Program-made: the position numbers and the translations under genes | Shown: positions 51,150 to 61,775 of the stretch, piece after piece | Numbering within the stretch: position 1 is the first letter of the stretch | Layout: each line of letters begins with the position of its first letter | Source: Pseudomonas fluorescens | GTDB taxonomy: Bacteria; Pseudomonadota; Gammaproteobacteria; Pseudomonadales; Pseudomonadaceae | Length of the DNA: 64,000 nucleotides | Assembly: GCF_902497855.1 (NCBI RefSeq) | Contig: NZ_CABVHU010000014.1 | Coordinates: 62,001 to 126,000, forward strand | Direction of reading: 5' to 3' | The notes under the pieces: model-generated | Databases searched by the model: none | What the model was told of the DNA's origin: nothing | What the model saw: the letters and a program-made list of their open reading frames with translations, nothing else

Positions 51150-52187
51150 ATGACCTACACCGCTGCCGAAAACCGCTACGATTCCATCCCTTACCGCCGC
51201 GTGGGTCGCAGCGGGCTGGTGCTGCCGGCACTGTCCCTGGGCCTGTGGCACAACTTCGGCGACAGCACGCCGATCGACACCCAGCGCGCCCTGTTACGTA
51301 CAGCGTTCGACCTGGGCATCAACCACTTCGACCTGGCCAACAACTACGGACCGCCGTACGGCAGCGCCGAGATCAACTTCGGTCGCTTGCTACGCGAAGA
51401 CTTCAAGCAGTACCGTGACGAGTTGATCATCTCGAGCAAGGCCGGTTGGGACATGTGGGCCGGCCCTTATGGCCAGGGCGGCGGTTCGCGCAAGTACGTG
51501 CTGGCCAGCCTGGATCAGAGCCTGCAGCGCCTGGGCCTGGACTACGTGGACATCTTCTATTCCCACCGCTTCGACCCGGATACCCCGCTGGAAGAAACCG
51601 CCAGCGCACTGGCTAGCGCGGTGCAGCAGGGCAAGGCGCTGTACATTGGCATCTCGTCGTATTCCGGGGTGAAAACCCGTGAAATGGCGGCGCTGCTCAA
51701 AGAGTGGAAAGTACCGTTGCTGATTCACCAGCCGGCCTACAACCTGCTCAACCGCTGGGTGGAAAAGGACCTGCTGGACACCACCGACGAACTCGGCACT
51801 GGCGTCATTGCCTTCACGCCGCTGGCGCAGGGATTGCTGACCGACAAGTACCTCAATGGCGTGCCGGCGGATGCGCGGGTCAATCGTCCGGGCGGTGGTT
51901 CGTTGCAGGCGTCTCATTTGTCTGAAGCCAACATCGCGCATGTGCGTGCATTGAATGAGATTGCCCTGCGTCGCGGTCAGAGCCTGGCGCAGTTGGCATT
52001 AGCCTGGACGCTGCGAGACCCACGGGTGACCTCGGCGCTGATCGGCGCGAGCCGGCCGGAGCAGATTATCGAGAACGTCGGGGCCTTGCAGAATCTGAGC
52101 TTCAGCTCGGAGGAATTGGCGCAGATTGACCGGTTTGCCCAGGAGGGCGGGATCAATCTTTGGGAGAAGCCTTCGACAGCTGAGTAG
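51150..52187 (+). CDS. mgrA: aldo-keto reductase, L-glyceraldehyde 3-phosphate reductase type
   Basis: The 345-residue TIM-barrel reductase of the YghZ/MgrA group has AKR catalytic residues Asp and Tyr in FDLANNYGPPYGSAE, Lys in ISSKAGWDMW and His in IFYSHRFDPD. It reduces L-glyceraldehyde 3-phosphate and other aldehydes with NADPH and may detoxify methylglyoxal. AGAGGA precedes the ATG. Confidence 0.88.
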   Translation: MTYTAAENRYDSIPYRRVGRSGLVLPALSLGLWHNFGDSTPIDTQRALLRTAFDLGINHFDLANNYGPPYGSAEINFGRLLREDFKQYRDELIISSKAGWDMWAGPYGQGGGSRKYVLASLDQSLQRLGLDYVDIFYSHRFDPDTPLEETASALASAVQQGKALYIGISSYSGVKTREMAALLKEWKVPLLIHQPAYNLLNRWVEKDLLDTTDELGTGVIAFTPLAQGLLTDKYLNGVPADARVNRPGGGSLQASHLSEANIAHVRALNEIALRRGQSLAQLALAWTLRDPRVTSALIGASRPEQIIENVGALQNLSFSSEELAQIDRFAQEGGINLWEKPSTAE

Positions 52188-52221
52188 TGTTCGGCGCCGG
52201 GTTTTGCGGCGCTTGTTCCAG

Positions 52222-52249
52222 CCCTTTCGCCGGCTTGCCGGCGAAGGGG
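52222..52249. terminator. REP-derived hairpin between mgrA and tauD
   Basis: CCCTTTCGCCGGC and GCCGGCGAAGGGG can pair almost completely. Located between convergent genes, it could serve both as terminator. Confidence 0.5.
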
Positions 52250-52278
52250 CCATCACAGGCAACAAAAAAGTCAGGAGC

Positions 52279-53121
52279 TCAGCGGAAGAAAGGCACATCC
52301 CCCAACACCGTCGCCCGCTGCATCACCCGCCGCGCCGGCCGGTAATCATCGACCGCGAAATGCTGGGTCACGCGGTTATCCCAGAACGCCACGTCATCCT
52401 TCTGCCAGCGCCAGCGAATGGTGAATTGCGGACCAGTCGAATGGGCGAACAAAAACTTCAGGATCGTCTCGCTTTCGGTGTCCGACAGTTCATTGATCCT
52501 CGACGTGAAGCCTTCATTGACGAACAACGAGCGACGCCCGCTCACCGGGTGAGTGCGAATTACCGGGTGCGACAGCGGCGGATTCTTCCTGCGCACTTCT
52601 TCCCACTGGGCCAGCGCTTCGGCCGTGTTGCCAAAACGCTCCAGCGGGAACGAACGGGTGAAATCGTGAGTGGCCGTCAGCCCTTCAAGCAAGGTTTTCA
52701 TTGGCGCGGACAACGCTTCATACGCGGCAATGCCGCTGGCCCACAGTGTGTCGCCACCAAACGCCGGCAGCAACTTGGCGCTGAGCACCGCGCCCATGGC
52801 CGGGGTCGGCAGGAAGGTCACGTCGGTGTGCCAGATCGCGTTGTCACGCACATCGGTGACGGCGGTATCGAGGATCAGCACTTCCGGCTGTTCCGGCACG
52901 TTCGGGTAGATCGGGTGAATATGCAGGTCACCGAAGTAGGCTGCAAAACGCGCCTGTTGCTGTGGCTCGAATGGCTGATCACGAAAGAACAACACTTGAT
53001 GTTTGAGCAGCGCCTGCTCGATGTCGTCGCGCTGTTTCAGGTTCAGCGGCTGGCTGATATCGACGCCGCTGATTTGCGCGCCGAGGGCGGAGCTGAGGGG
53101 GACAATAATCAAGTTACTCAT
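52279..53121 (-). CDS. tauD: taurine dioxygenase
   Basis: The 280-residue Fe(II)/2-oxoglutarate oxygenase hydroxylates taurine, which then splits to sulfite and aminoacetaldehyde. The iron ligands are visible: His98 and Asp100 in WHTDVTF and the distal His in NRVTQHFA. The 2-oxoglutarate/taurine arginine is kept near the C-terminus (QRATVLGD). Last gene of tauABCD. Confidence 0.93.
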   Translation of the reverse strand: MSNLIIVPLSSALGAQISGVDISQPLNLKQRDDIEQALLKHQVLFFRDQPFEPQQQARFAAYFGDLHIHPIYPNVPEQPEVLILDTAVTDVRDNAIWHTDVTFLPTPAMGAVLSAKLLPAFGGDTLWASGIAAYEALSAPMKTLLEGLTATHDFTRSFPLERFGNTAEALAQWEEVRRKNPPLSHPVIRTHPVSGRRSLFVNEGFTSRINELSDTESETILKFLFAHSTGPQFTIRWRWQKDDVAFWDNRVTQHFAVDDYRPARRVMQRATVLGDVPFFR

Positions 53122-53170
53122 GGTCTTTCTCTTTGATCAGGGGCGCCAAGCTGTTTGTGGGAGCGGGTAT

Positions 53171-54004
53171 TTAGTGAGCCTGGCCATGCCACGGCACCAG
53201 TTTGCGCTGCAGGGCGCGCAGGCCCATTTCCATGGCGAAGGCGATCAGGGCGATGACCAGAATTCCCAGCACCACCACATCGGTGACCAGGAACTGCGCA
53301 GCCGACTGCACCATGAAGCCCAGGCCGCTGGTGGCGGCGATCAACTCGGCGGCGACCAGCGTCGACCAACCTACGCCCAGACCAATGCGTACACCGGTCA
53401 AGATGTCCGGCAACGCGCTAGGCAAAATCACATGGCGAATCAGCTGTGCCCGGGTCGCGCCCAGCGACTGCGCGGCGCGCAACCTGGCAGGGTCGACGGT
53501 GCGCACGCCGGTTGCGGTGGCGATGGCGATCGGGGCGAAAATCGCCAGGTAGATCAGCAACACCTTCGACAACTCGCCGATGCCGCACCAGATCACGATC
53601 AGCGGCAGATAAGCCAGCGGTGGAATCGGGCGGTAGAACTCGATCAACGGATCGAGAATGCCGCGGGCGATGCGATTGTGGCCAATGGCGATACCGACCG
53701 GGACCGCGGTCAATATCGCGAAGCCCAGCCCCAGGCCGATCCGGCCCAGGCTTGCGCCCAAGTGCTGCCACAGGGTCGAATCCATGTAGCCGGTCGTCAC
53801 CAGCAGCCAGGCTTTTTGCAGCACGGCGGACGGCGGCGGCAGGAACAGCGGCTCGATCATTCCAGTGGCGGTGACGGCCCACCAGATGACAATGAGCGCG
53901 ACCAATGTCAGTACACTGATCCAGCGCGTACTCAAGCTGCGACGGATCGGCGCCACAGTAGCGCCCGGTTTCACCGCCGCGGCGGGAATTTCATAGCTGC
54001 TCAT
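53171..54004 (-). CDS. tauC: taurine ABC transporter permease
   Basis: The 277-residue SsuC/TauC-type permease has six membrane segments and the EAA loop (DPARLRAAQSLGATRAQLIRHVILPSALP). It overlaps tauB by 4 nt (ATGA). Confidence 0.92.
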   Translation of the reverse strand: MSSYEIPAAAVKPGATVAPIRRSLSTRWISVLTLVALIVIWWAVTATGMIEPLFLPPPSAVLQKAWLLVTTGYMDSTLWQHLGASLGRIGLGLGFAILTAVPVGIAIGHNRIARGILDPLIEFYRPIPPLAYLPLIVIWCGIGELSKVLLIYLAIFAPIAIATATGVRTVDPARLRAAQSLGATRAQLIRHVILPSALPDILTGVRIGLGVGWSTLVAAELIAATSGLGFMVQSAAQFLVTDVVVLGILVIALIAFAMEMGLRALQRKLVPWHGQAH

Positions 54005-54795
54005 GCGCGCTCCTGCCGCTGGGTGGTGCTGCGTTGGGAGAACACCTTGGCGAGCACGTGTTCGCGGGTTTCGATAAAGCGCGGGTCGGACTTGATTGCC
54101 CGTGCCGATTCACCGGCGGCATAACGCTGGCCGAAATCCAGGCTCAGGCGTTCGACGATTTTCCCGGGGTTCGGCGCCAGCAGAATCAGGTCCGTGGCGA
54201 GGAACACCGCTTCTTCAATATCGTGGGTAATCAGGAACACCGGTTTGGCGGTGCGCTGCCAGACTTGCAGCAGCAGCTCCTGCATCTGTTCGCGGGTGAA
54301 GGCGTCCAGGGCGCCGAAGGGTTCGTCCATCAGCAGCACGCGAGGATCGGCAGCGAGCGCGCGGGCCAGGCCGACACGTTGCTTCTGGCCGCCCGAGAGC
54401 TGCCAGATCCGACGGCTCTCGAAACCGGAAAGATCCACCAGCGCGAGCATTTCCCGGGCGCGGATTTCGCGTTTGTCCCGGGAAACACCGGCCAGTTCCA
54501 GGCCGAATCCGACGTTGGCCAGCACGTCCTGCCAGGGCAGGAGGGCATCGTCCTGGAACACCACGCCACGTTCGGCGCTCGGGCCTTTGACTGGCACGCC
54601 ATCAAGGGTGATGCGTCCGGCGCTGGGTTCGACGAAACCGGCAATCAGGTTCAACAGCGAAGTCTTGCCACTGCCGGACGGGCCGAGGGCGACCAGCATT
54701 TGCTGGGGCCCAAGGCTCAAGGATATATCCGCCAGCACAGGTTCCGGGCTACCTGGGTACTGTGCGCTGATGCGCTCCAGCTGAAGCAAGGCCAT
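54001..54795 (-). CDS. tauB: taurine ABC transporter ATP-binding protein
   Basis: The 264-residue ATPase has Walker A GPSGSGKTS, signature LSGGQKQR, Walker B LLMDEPFGALD and switch His in ITHDIEEAV. Starts 15 nt after tauA. Confidence 0.93.
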   Translation of the reverse strand: MALLQLERISAQYPGSPEPVLADISLSLGPQQMLVALGPSGSGKTSLLNLIAGFVEPSAGRITLDGVPVKGPSAERGVVFQDDALLPWQDVLANVGFGLELAGVSRDKREIRAREMLALVDLSGFESRRIWQLSGGQKQRVGLARALAADPRVLLMDEPFGALDAFTREQMQELLLQVWQRTAKPVFLITHDIEEAVFLATDLILLAPNPGKIVERLSLDFGQRYAAGESARAIKSDPRFIETREHVLAKVFSQRSTTQRQERA

Positions 54796-54810
54796 CGCGG
54801 TTAACTCCGA

Positions 54811-55788
54811 TCAGTTGGTAATGTATTTGGCGCTGACGTAGGGGGCGTAGTCCGGCAGCACGGCTTCGACCTTGCCTTGTTCCTTGAGGAACGTGGCGGT
54901 GTCGGTGATGGCCTTGGTGGTCGGCGCGCCGAGGCTGATCACCTGATCCGCCGCCAGCGGGTAGACGTTGCCTTGCAGCAGCAACGGAATGTCGCTGGCC
55001 TTGGCGCCAGACAGTTTTACCAGCTTGTCGACGTTGCTTTGATTGGCGAGCCAGGCTTGCGGGTCTTTGCGGTAATCGGCGTAGGCATCGAGGGTCACTT
55101 TGGCGAATGCGGTGACGATTTCCGGGTGCTTCTCGGCGAAGTCCTTGCGCACGATCCAGGCATCGAATGTTGGTGCGCCGAACTTGGCCAGCTCGCCGGA
55201 GGTGATCAGCACTTTGCCGTTTTCCTTGGCGACACCGAGCGCGGGGTCCCACACGTAGGTGGCGTCGATGTCGCCGCGTTTCCATGCCGCGATGATCGCG
55301 GGCGGTGCGAGATTGAGTACGGTGACTTTCGAGGGGTCGATGTTCCAGTGCTTGAGCGCGGCGAGTAGGCTGTAGTGGCCGGTGGAAACGAATGGCACGG
55401 CGATTTTCTTGCCGATCAGGTCCTGCGGGGTCTTGATCCCGGAACCGTCGCGGGCAACCAGGGCTTCGGCGGCGCCGATCTGGGTGGCGATGAGGAAGGT
55501 TTCCACCGGGACTTTGCGGGTAATTGCCGCCGTCAGGGGGCTCGAGCCGAGGTAGCCGATCTGGACGTCGCCGGAAGCGATGGCAGCGATAATGTCTGCC
55601 CCGTTGTCGAATTTGCGCCAATCGATTTTAGCGTTGGTGGCTTTTTCGTAGGCGCCGTCGGCCTGGGCGACTTTGGCCGGGTCGACGGTGGTCTGATAGG
55701 CAACAGTGACGTCGGCGGCCTGGGTGAAGAAACTCACCGCAGCCAGCGATGCGGCCGCCAGGAGGCGAAGGGGGAAATTCAGTTTCAT
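54811..55788 (-). CDS. tauA: taurine-binding periplasmic protein
   Basis: The 325-residue SsuA/TauA-type binding protein has a signal peptide (to about FTQAAD, residue 24) and the family motifs VTVAYQTTVDP, GYLGSSPLTAAI and VPFVSTGHYSLLAAL. ATG 55788 has AAGGAG upstream; the TTG before it is not the likely start. First gene of tauABCD. An AT-rich element that fits the sulfur-type site lies about 75 nt upstream. Confidence 0.93.
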   Translation of the reverse strand: MKLNFPLRLLAAASLAAVSFFTQAADVTVAYQTTVDPAKVAQADGAYEKATNAKIDWRKFDNGADIIAAIASGDVQIGYLGSSPLTAAITRKVPVETFLIATQIGAAEALVARDGSGIKTPQDLIGKKIAVPFVSTGHYSLLAALKHWNIDPSKVTVLNLAPPAIIAAWKRGDIDATYVWDPALGVAKENGKVLITSGELAKFGAPTFDAWIVRKDFAEKHPEIVTAFAKVTLDAYADYRKDPQAWLANQSNVDKLVKLSGAKASDIPLLLQGNVYPLAADQVISLGAPTTKAITDTATFLKEQGKVEAVLPDYAPYVSAKYITN

Positions 55789-55860
55789 CAAGAAGCTCCT
55801 TGTCAGGCGACCGAGTGTCGGCGTGAAAGGAGACTAAATGATCTAAGAACTCGAAAATAA

Positions 55861-55875
55861 ATAACTTTTTCGAAT
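55861..55875. promoter_or_regulatory. AT-rich element upstream of tauA, candidate CysB site
   Basis: ATAACTTTTTCGAAT keeps the right half GAAT, the T-rich centre and T-N11-A spacing of the elements at 15099, 23054 and 45938. Confidence 0.4.
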
Positions 55876-55910
55876 GAGCTTATGAGCGGAAAATTCTAAG
55901 CAGGTACCCT

Positions 55911-56013
55911 GATCGTTCCCACGCTCCCGCGTGGGAATTCAGCCCGTGACGCTCCGCGTCACTGGACGCGGAGCGTCCCTTGAGGCATTCCCACGCAGAG
56001 CGTGGGAACGATC
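55911..56013. repeat. GATCGTTCCC-type composite inverted repeat
   Basis: Outer arms GATCGTTCCCACGC and GCGTGGGAACGATC enclose further palindromes (GTGACGCTCCGCGTCAC; GGACGCGGAGCGTCC). It ends 13 nt before the gshA stop. Confidence 0.88.
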
Positions 56014-56026
56014 AGTGCCAAGAAGA

Positions 56027-57610
56027 TTAGTTGCTGATTGCCAAGATACTGGCCTGATACGACCCGACAAACACATCGAAATCGCCGACTTCGTTCTGCT
56101 CCAGCTCCACCTGCTGAGCCAGCGACGAACGCGCCCGCTCTTCAAACGTCGCCTGCTCCTCGGTACTCAACGGCTCGCTGCGGAAGTACTCCGCATGCAC
56201 CTGGCTCTGGCGCAGGGAGAACTGAGCAAAACTTTCCTTGTGCTCAGCCATCGCCGCCAGCACTTGGGCCGATGGCGTCAGGGACGGGTCCCGGACCTTG
56301 GCTAGTTGCGCATCCAATGCCTTGCTGTGGGCCTCGCCGCCGTGGCTCTGATCCAGCAGCGCCGCCAGCGGCGCGATCTTCTCCAGCAGTTCGCTGGCCC
56401 ACTCTTTCATGTCCACCGGCTGACCATCGCGTTGCAGTTGCAGGCCCGGACGGCGACCCTCCTTGACCACGCTGAGGAAGTTCGAGGTCGCGTTACCGCA
56501 TGAGGTATTGGTCAGCAGCGGGCTGTCGTTCAGCGCGCAGTACAGCAGGAACGCGTCGAGGAACCGCGACTCCGGCAGGTCGATGCCCATCGGCAGGAAC
56601 GGGTTGATGTCCAGGCAGCGCACTTCGACGTACTGGATGCCACGGGCGACCAGTGCCTGGATCGGCCGTTCGCCGGTATAGGTCACGCGTTTCGGGCGGA
56701 TGTTGGAGTAGTACTCGTTTTCGATCTGCAGGATATTGGTGTTGAGCTGGACCCACTCACCATCCTTGTGCGTGCCGATCTCGACATAGGGGGCATAGGG
56801 CGTGGCCACCGCTTTGCGCAGGCTGTCGGTGTAGCTGGCCAGATCGTTGTAGCAGGGCGTCAGGCCGGCCTGAGCGTTGCTCTGGTAGCCCAGGTCACTC
56901 ATGCGCAAGCTGGTGGCATACGGCAGGTACAGGGTATCCGGGTCCAGTTGTTCCAGCTGGTGCGAACGGCCGCGCAGGAAGCCGGCGTCCAGCGCTGGCG
57001 ACGCGCCGAACAGGTACATCAACAACCAGCTATAGCGACGGAAGTTACGAATCAGCGCGATATAGGCCGACGACTGATAGTCGCGGTCGGTGCCGACAAA
57101 GCCTTCAGACGCCTTGAGCAGCGGCCAGAGCTTCTCCGGCAGGGAGAAGTTGTAATGGATCCCGGCGATGCACTGCATGGTCTTGCCGTAGCGCAGGGCC
57201 AGGCCCTTGCGGTAGACATACTTGAGCTGACCGATGTTGGAGGTGCCGTAATAGGCAATCGGGATATCTTCCTCGGCCGGCAACGGGCACGGCATCGATG
57301 GACTCCACAGGTACTCGTTGCCGAGCTTGCTGTAGGCAAAGCGGTGAATGCTGTCCAGGCTCGCCAGGGTGTCTGCCGGATCGGGCAGGGCCGGGGTGAT
57401 GAACTCCAGCAGCGACTCGGAATAGTCGGTGGTGATTTGTTCATTGGTCAGCGCGGAACCCAATTCTTCCGGGTGCGGCGTTTGCGCCAGGCGACCTTCG
57501 CCGGTCACGCGCAGGCATTCACGTTCGATGCCGTGAAGGCACTGCTCGAGCAGAGAGAGGTTAGCGCGCTCGCCGAGCAGAGCCAGGCGGCGGTTGAGAA
57601 GTTCGCTCAA
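56027..57610 (-). CDS. gshA: glutamate--cysteine ligase
   Basis: The 527-residue enzyme joins glutamate and cysteine with ATP, the first step of glutathione synthesis. Conserved blocks: LHGIERECLRVTGEGRLA, FSLPEKLWPLL and PYVEIGTHKDGEWVQLNTN. The frame is open to a GTG at 57625, but I prefer the TTG at 57610 because AAGGA lies at ideal spacing and the protein then starts at the family's usual xSELLNRRLALL position. The rare TTG start may keep expression low. Followed by the PA5202-PA5197 gene order of P. aeruginosa. Confidence 0.92.
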   Translation of the reverse strand: MSELLNRRLALLGERANLSLLEQCLHGIERECLRVTGEGRLAQTPHPEELGSALTNEQITTDYSESLLEFITPALPDPADTLASLDSIHRFAYSKLGNEYLWSPSMPCPLPAEEDIPIAYYGTSNIGQLKYVYRKGLALRYGKTMQCIAGIHYNFSLPEKLWPLLKASEGFVGTDRDYQSSAYIALIRNFRRYSWLLMYLFGASPALDAGFLRGRSHQLEQLDPDTLYLPYATSLRMSDLGYQSNAQAGLTPCYNDLASYTDSLRKAVATPYAPYVEIGTHKDGEWVQLNTNILQIENEYYSNIRPKRVTYTGERPIQALVARGIQYVEVRCLDINPFLPMGIDLPESRFLDAFLLYCALNDSPLLTNTSCGNATSNFLSVVKEGRRPGLQLQRDGQPVDMKEWASELLEKIAPLAALLDQSHGGEAHSKALDAQLAKVRDPSLTPSAQVLAAMAEHKESFAQFSLRQSQVHAEYFRSEPLSTEEQATFEERARSSLAQQVELEQNEVGDFDVFVGSYQASILAISN

Positions 57611-57724
57611 GTTGGATTCCTTCACGCGTCAGTCGCCCCAATATGGGGGTGGGCAAGACGGTCTACAAGGGTGAAGTTAAAACTGGCGTTTTCGCCTGGT
57701 TTTGGATCGCACAAACCTTTCCCT

Positions 57725-57825
57725 GTAGGAGCGAGCTTGCTCGCGAAGAGCCTGAGGGCGGCGCGTTCATTCAGAAAGCACGCGTCATCGTTAACGCCCA
57801 TCGCGAGCAAGCTCGCTCCTACAGG
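57725..57825. repeat. REP doublet upstream of gshA
   Basis: GTAGGAGCGAGCTTGCTCGC and GCGAGCAAGCTCGCTCCTAC in inverted orientation. The spacer (AACGCG-like sequence) resembles those at 3157 and 47068. Confidence 0.88.
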
Positions 57826-57865
57826 AGGTATTGCGCTGAAATTAACTCAAATCGATGACATCTAG

Positions 57866-58248
57866 CTACAGGACAGCGAACGTACCCTGTGCTTTTGCGA
57901 CAAGTTTTTCACCTTGCATCACGTCGGCTTCGACCACCAGCGTGCGGCGGCCCGGGTGGATCACCCGCGCCGTGCACATCACTTCACCGTCAGCGACGGC
58001 GCGAATGTAGTTGATCTTGCATTCGATGGTCACGCTCTGCTGGTCAAAGCCGTGGGTGCTGGAACAGGCCAGCCCCATGGCAATGTCCACCAGACTGAAC
58101 AAGGCCCCGCCGTGCAGCTTGCCGCCGCGATTGCGCAGCTGCGGCTCAAGCGCCAGGGCGACTTGCGCCACCCCGGTTTCCAGGCCGTGCAAGCGACATC
58201 CCAGTAGCTTGAAAAACGCACTCTCGGTCAGCCCGGCAGGAATGTCCA

Positions 58249-58249
<1 letters not shown>
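57866..58249 (-). CDS. hotdog-fold thioesterase (PaaI-like)
   Basis: The 127-residue protein has the hotdog motif GGKLHGGALFSLVDIAMGLA and INYIRAV. It likely hydrolyses acyl-CoA thioesters. It overlaps the tex stop by TGATG, so it is translated with tex. Confidence 0.88.
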
Positions 58250-60573
<2,324 letters not shown>

Positions 60574-60933
60574 AAAACCACCTGACAAATTGTGAAAGCA
60601 GGCTCGCAGGCACAGGATAATAGGCTCGGCGAGTCTGGTTGAGCGGCCTGGCCTGCGCCGCTACCTGGGTCAACAGGCTTCCCGTTGACCCGTGAAATCG
60701 AACAATTACTGCCTGCGCCTTGAAAATAAATAGCGGTCGCCGCAGTAATGAACAGACGTTGCCTGACACAAAAGGCCGCGCATTATAACCAGCGTTCGGT
60801 CATTCGGGGGCATCAGAGGCTGCAGGCACAATGCCTGGATTCCTGGCGGTGAAGGAAAAATCTGCTAACAATGCACACGGTGCGTATAACGACAGCTACG
60901 CCATAATGCGCGCCGAGATCAAAGGAGCATCCA
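60574..60933. other. divergent promoter region of tex and ompR
   Basis: No gene is visible. It must contain divergent promoters for tex (minus) and ompR-envZ (plus); AAAGGAG at about 60920 is the ompR ribosome site. No REP is present. Confidence 0.5.
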
Positions 60934-61674
60934 ATGAGCAGCACTGCAAACATTGCTGAAGGCGAAAAAATTCTTATCGTTGACGACGATCCGGGGCTCA
61001 GCAGCCTGCTGGAACGCTTTTTCGTCAGCAAGGGCTACCGCGCCCGCGCCGTTCCGAACACCGAGCAAATGGACCGCCTGCTGGCGCGTGAAGTGTTCAA
61101 TCTGGTCGTCCTCGACCTGATGCTGCCCGGCGAAGACGGCTTGACGGCCTGCCGCCGCCTGCGCACCGCGAATAACCAGATCCCAATCATCATGCTCACC
61201 GCCAAGGGCGATGAGCTGAGCCGCATCAAGGGCCTCGAGCTGGGCGCTGACGACTACCTGGCCAAGCCGTTCAACCCGGACGAGCTGATGGCTCGGGTCA
61301 AAGCCGTCCTGCGCCGTCAGGCAGCGCCGGTGCCGGGCGCGCCGGGCAGCGAAGACGAAAGCGTGACCTTTGGTGACTACGAGCTGTCCCTGGCGACCCG
61401 CGAACTCAAGCGCGGCGACGAAGTTCACATGCTCACCACCGGTGAGTTCGCCGTGCTCAAGGCACTGGTGATGAACGCTCGTCAGCCACTGACCCGCGAT
61501 AAACTGATGAACCTGGCCCGTGGCCGCGAGTGGGATGCGCTGGAGCGTTCCATCGACGTGCAGATTTCCCGTCTGCGTCGGATGATCGAACCGGATCCAT
61601 CCAAGCCACGCTACATCCAGACGGTATGGGGCGTGGGTTACGTGTTCGTTCCGGATGGCGCTGCCACCAAGTGA
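60934..61674 (+). CDS. ompR: two-component response regulator OmpR (AmgR type)
   Basis: The 246-residue protein has a receiver domain (VDDDPG, phospho-Asp in VVLDLMLPGEDG, Thr in MLTAKGDE, Lys in LAKPFNP) and an OmpR winged helix (EFAVLKALVMNARQPLTRDKL to TVWGVGYVFV). The P. aeruginosa counterpart is AmgR, which controls membrane-stress protection and aminoglycoside tolerance. Co-transcribed with envZ, with 101 nt between them. Confidence 0.93.
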   Translation: MSSTANIAEGEKILIVDDDPGLSSLLERFFVSKGYRARAVPNTEQMDRLLAREVFNLVVLDLMLPGEDGLTACRRLRTANNQIPIIMLTAKGDELSRIKGLELGADDYLAKPFNPDELMARVKAVLRRQAAPVPGAPGSEDESVTFGDYELSLATRELKRGDEVHMLTTGEFAVLKALVMNARQPLTRDKLMNLARGREWDALERSIDVQISRLRRMIEPDPSKPRYIQTVWGVGYVFVPDGAATK

Positions 61675-61684
61675 TCGGCAATTT

Positions 61685-61760
61685 GTAGGAGCGGGTCTTG
61701 CGGCTGATTTGTCCGCAGACTCGCAAACCGCAATATGCGAGCATCGCTCGCTCCTGCAAG
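61685..61760. repeat. degenerate REP doublet between ompR and envZ
   Basis: GTAGGAGCGGGTCTTG and CGCTCGCTCCTGCAAG in inverted orientation, inside an operon; it may lower envZ expression relative to ompR. Confidence 0.6.
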
Positions 61761-61775
61761 TGTTAACGGTTATTC

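Noticed and set aside
52279..53121. Loss of an iron-ligand His in TauD, because the C-terminus reads MQRAT where the E. coli protein has MHRAT
   Set aside because: The distal ligand is the His in NRVTQHFA, which is present; the MQRAT position is not an iron ligand.
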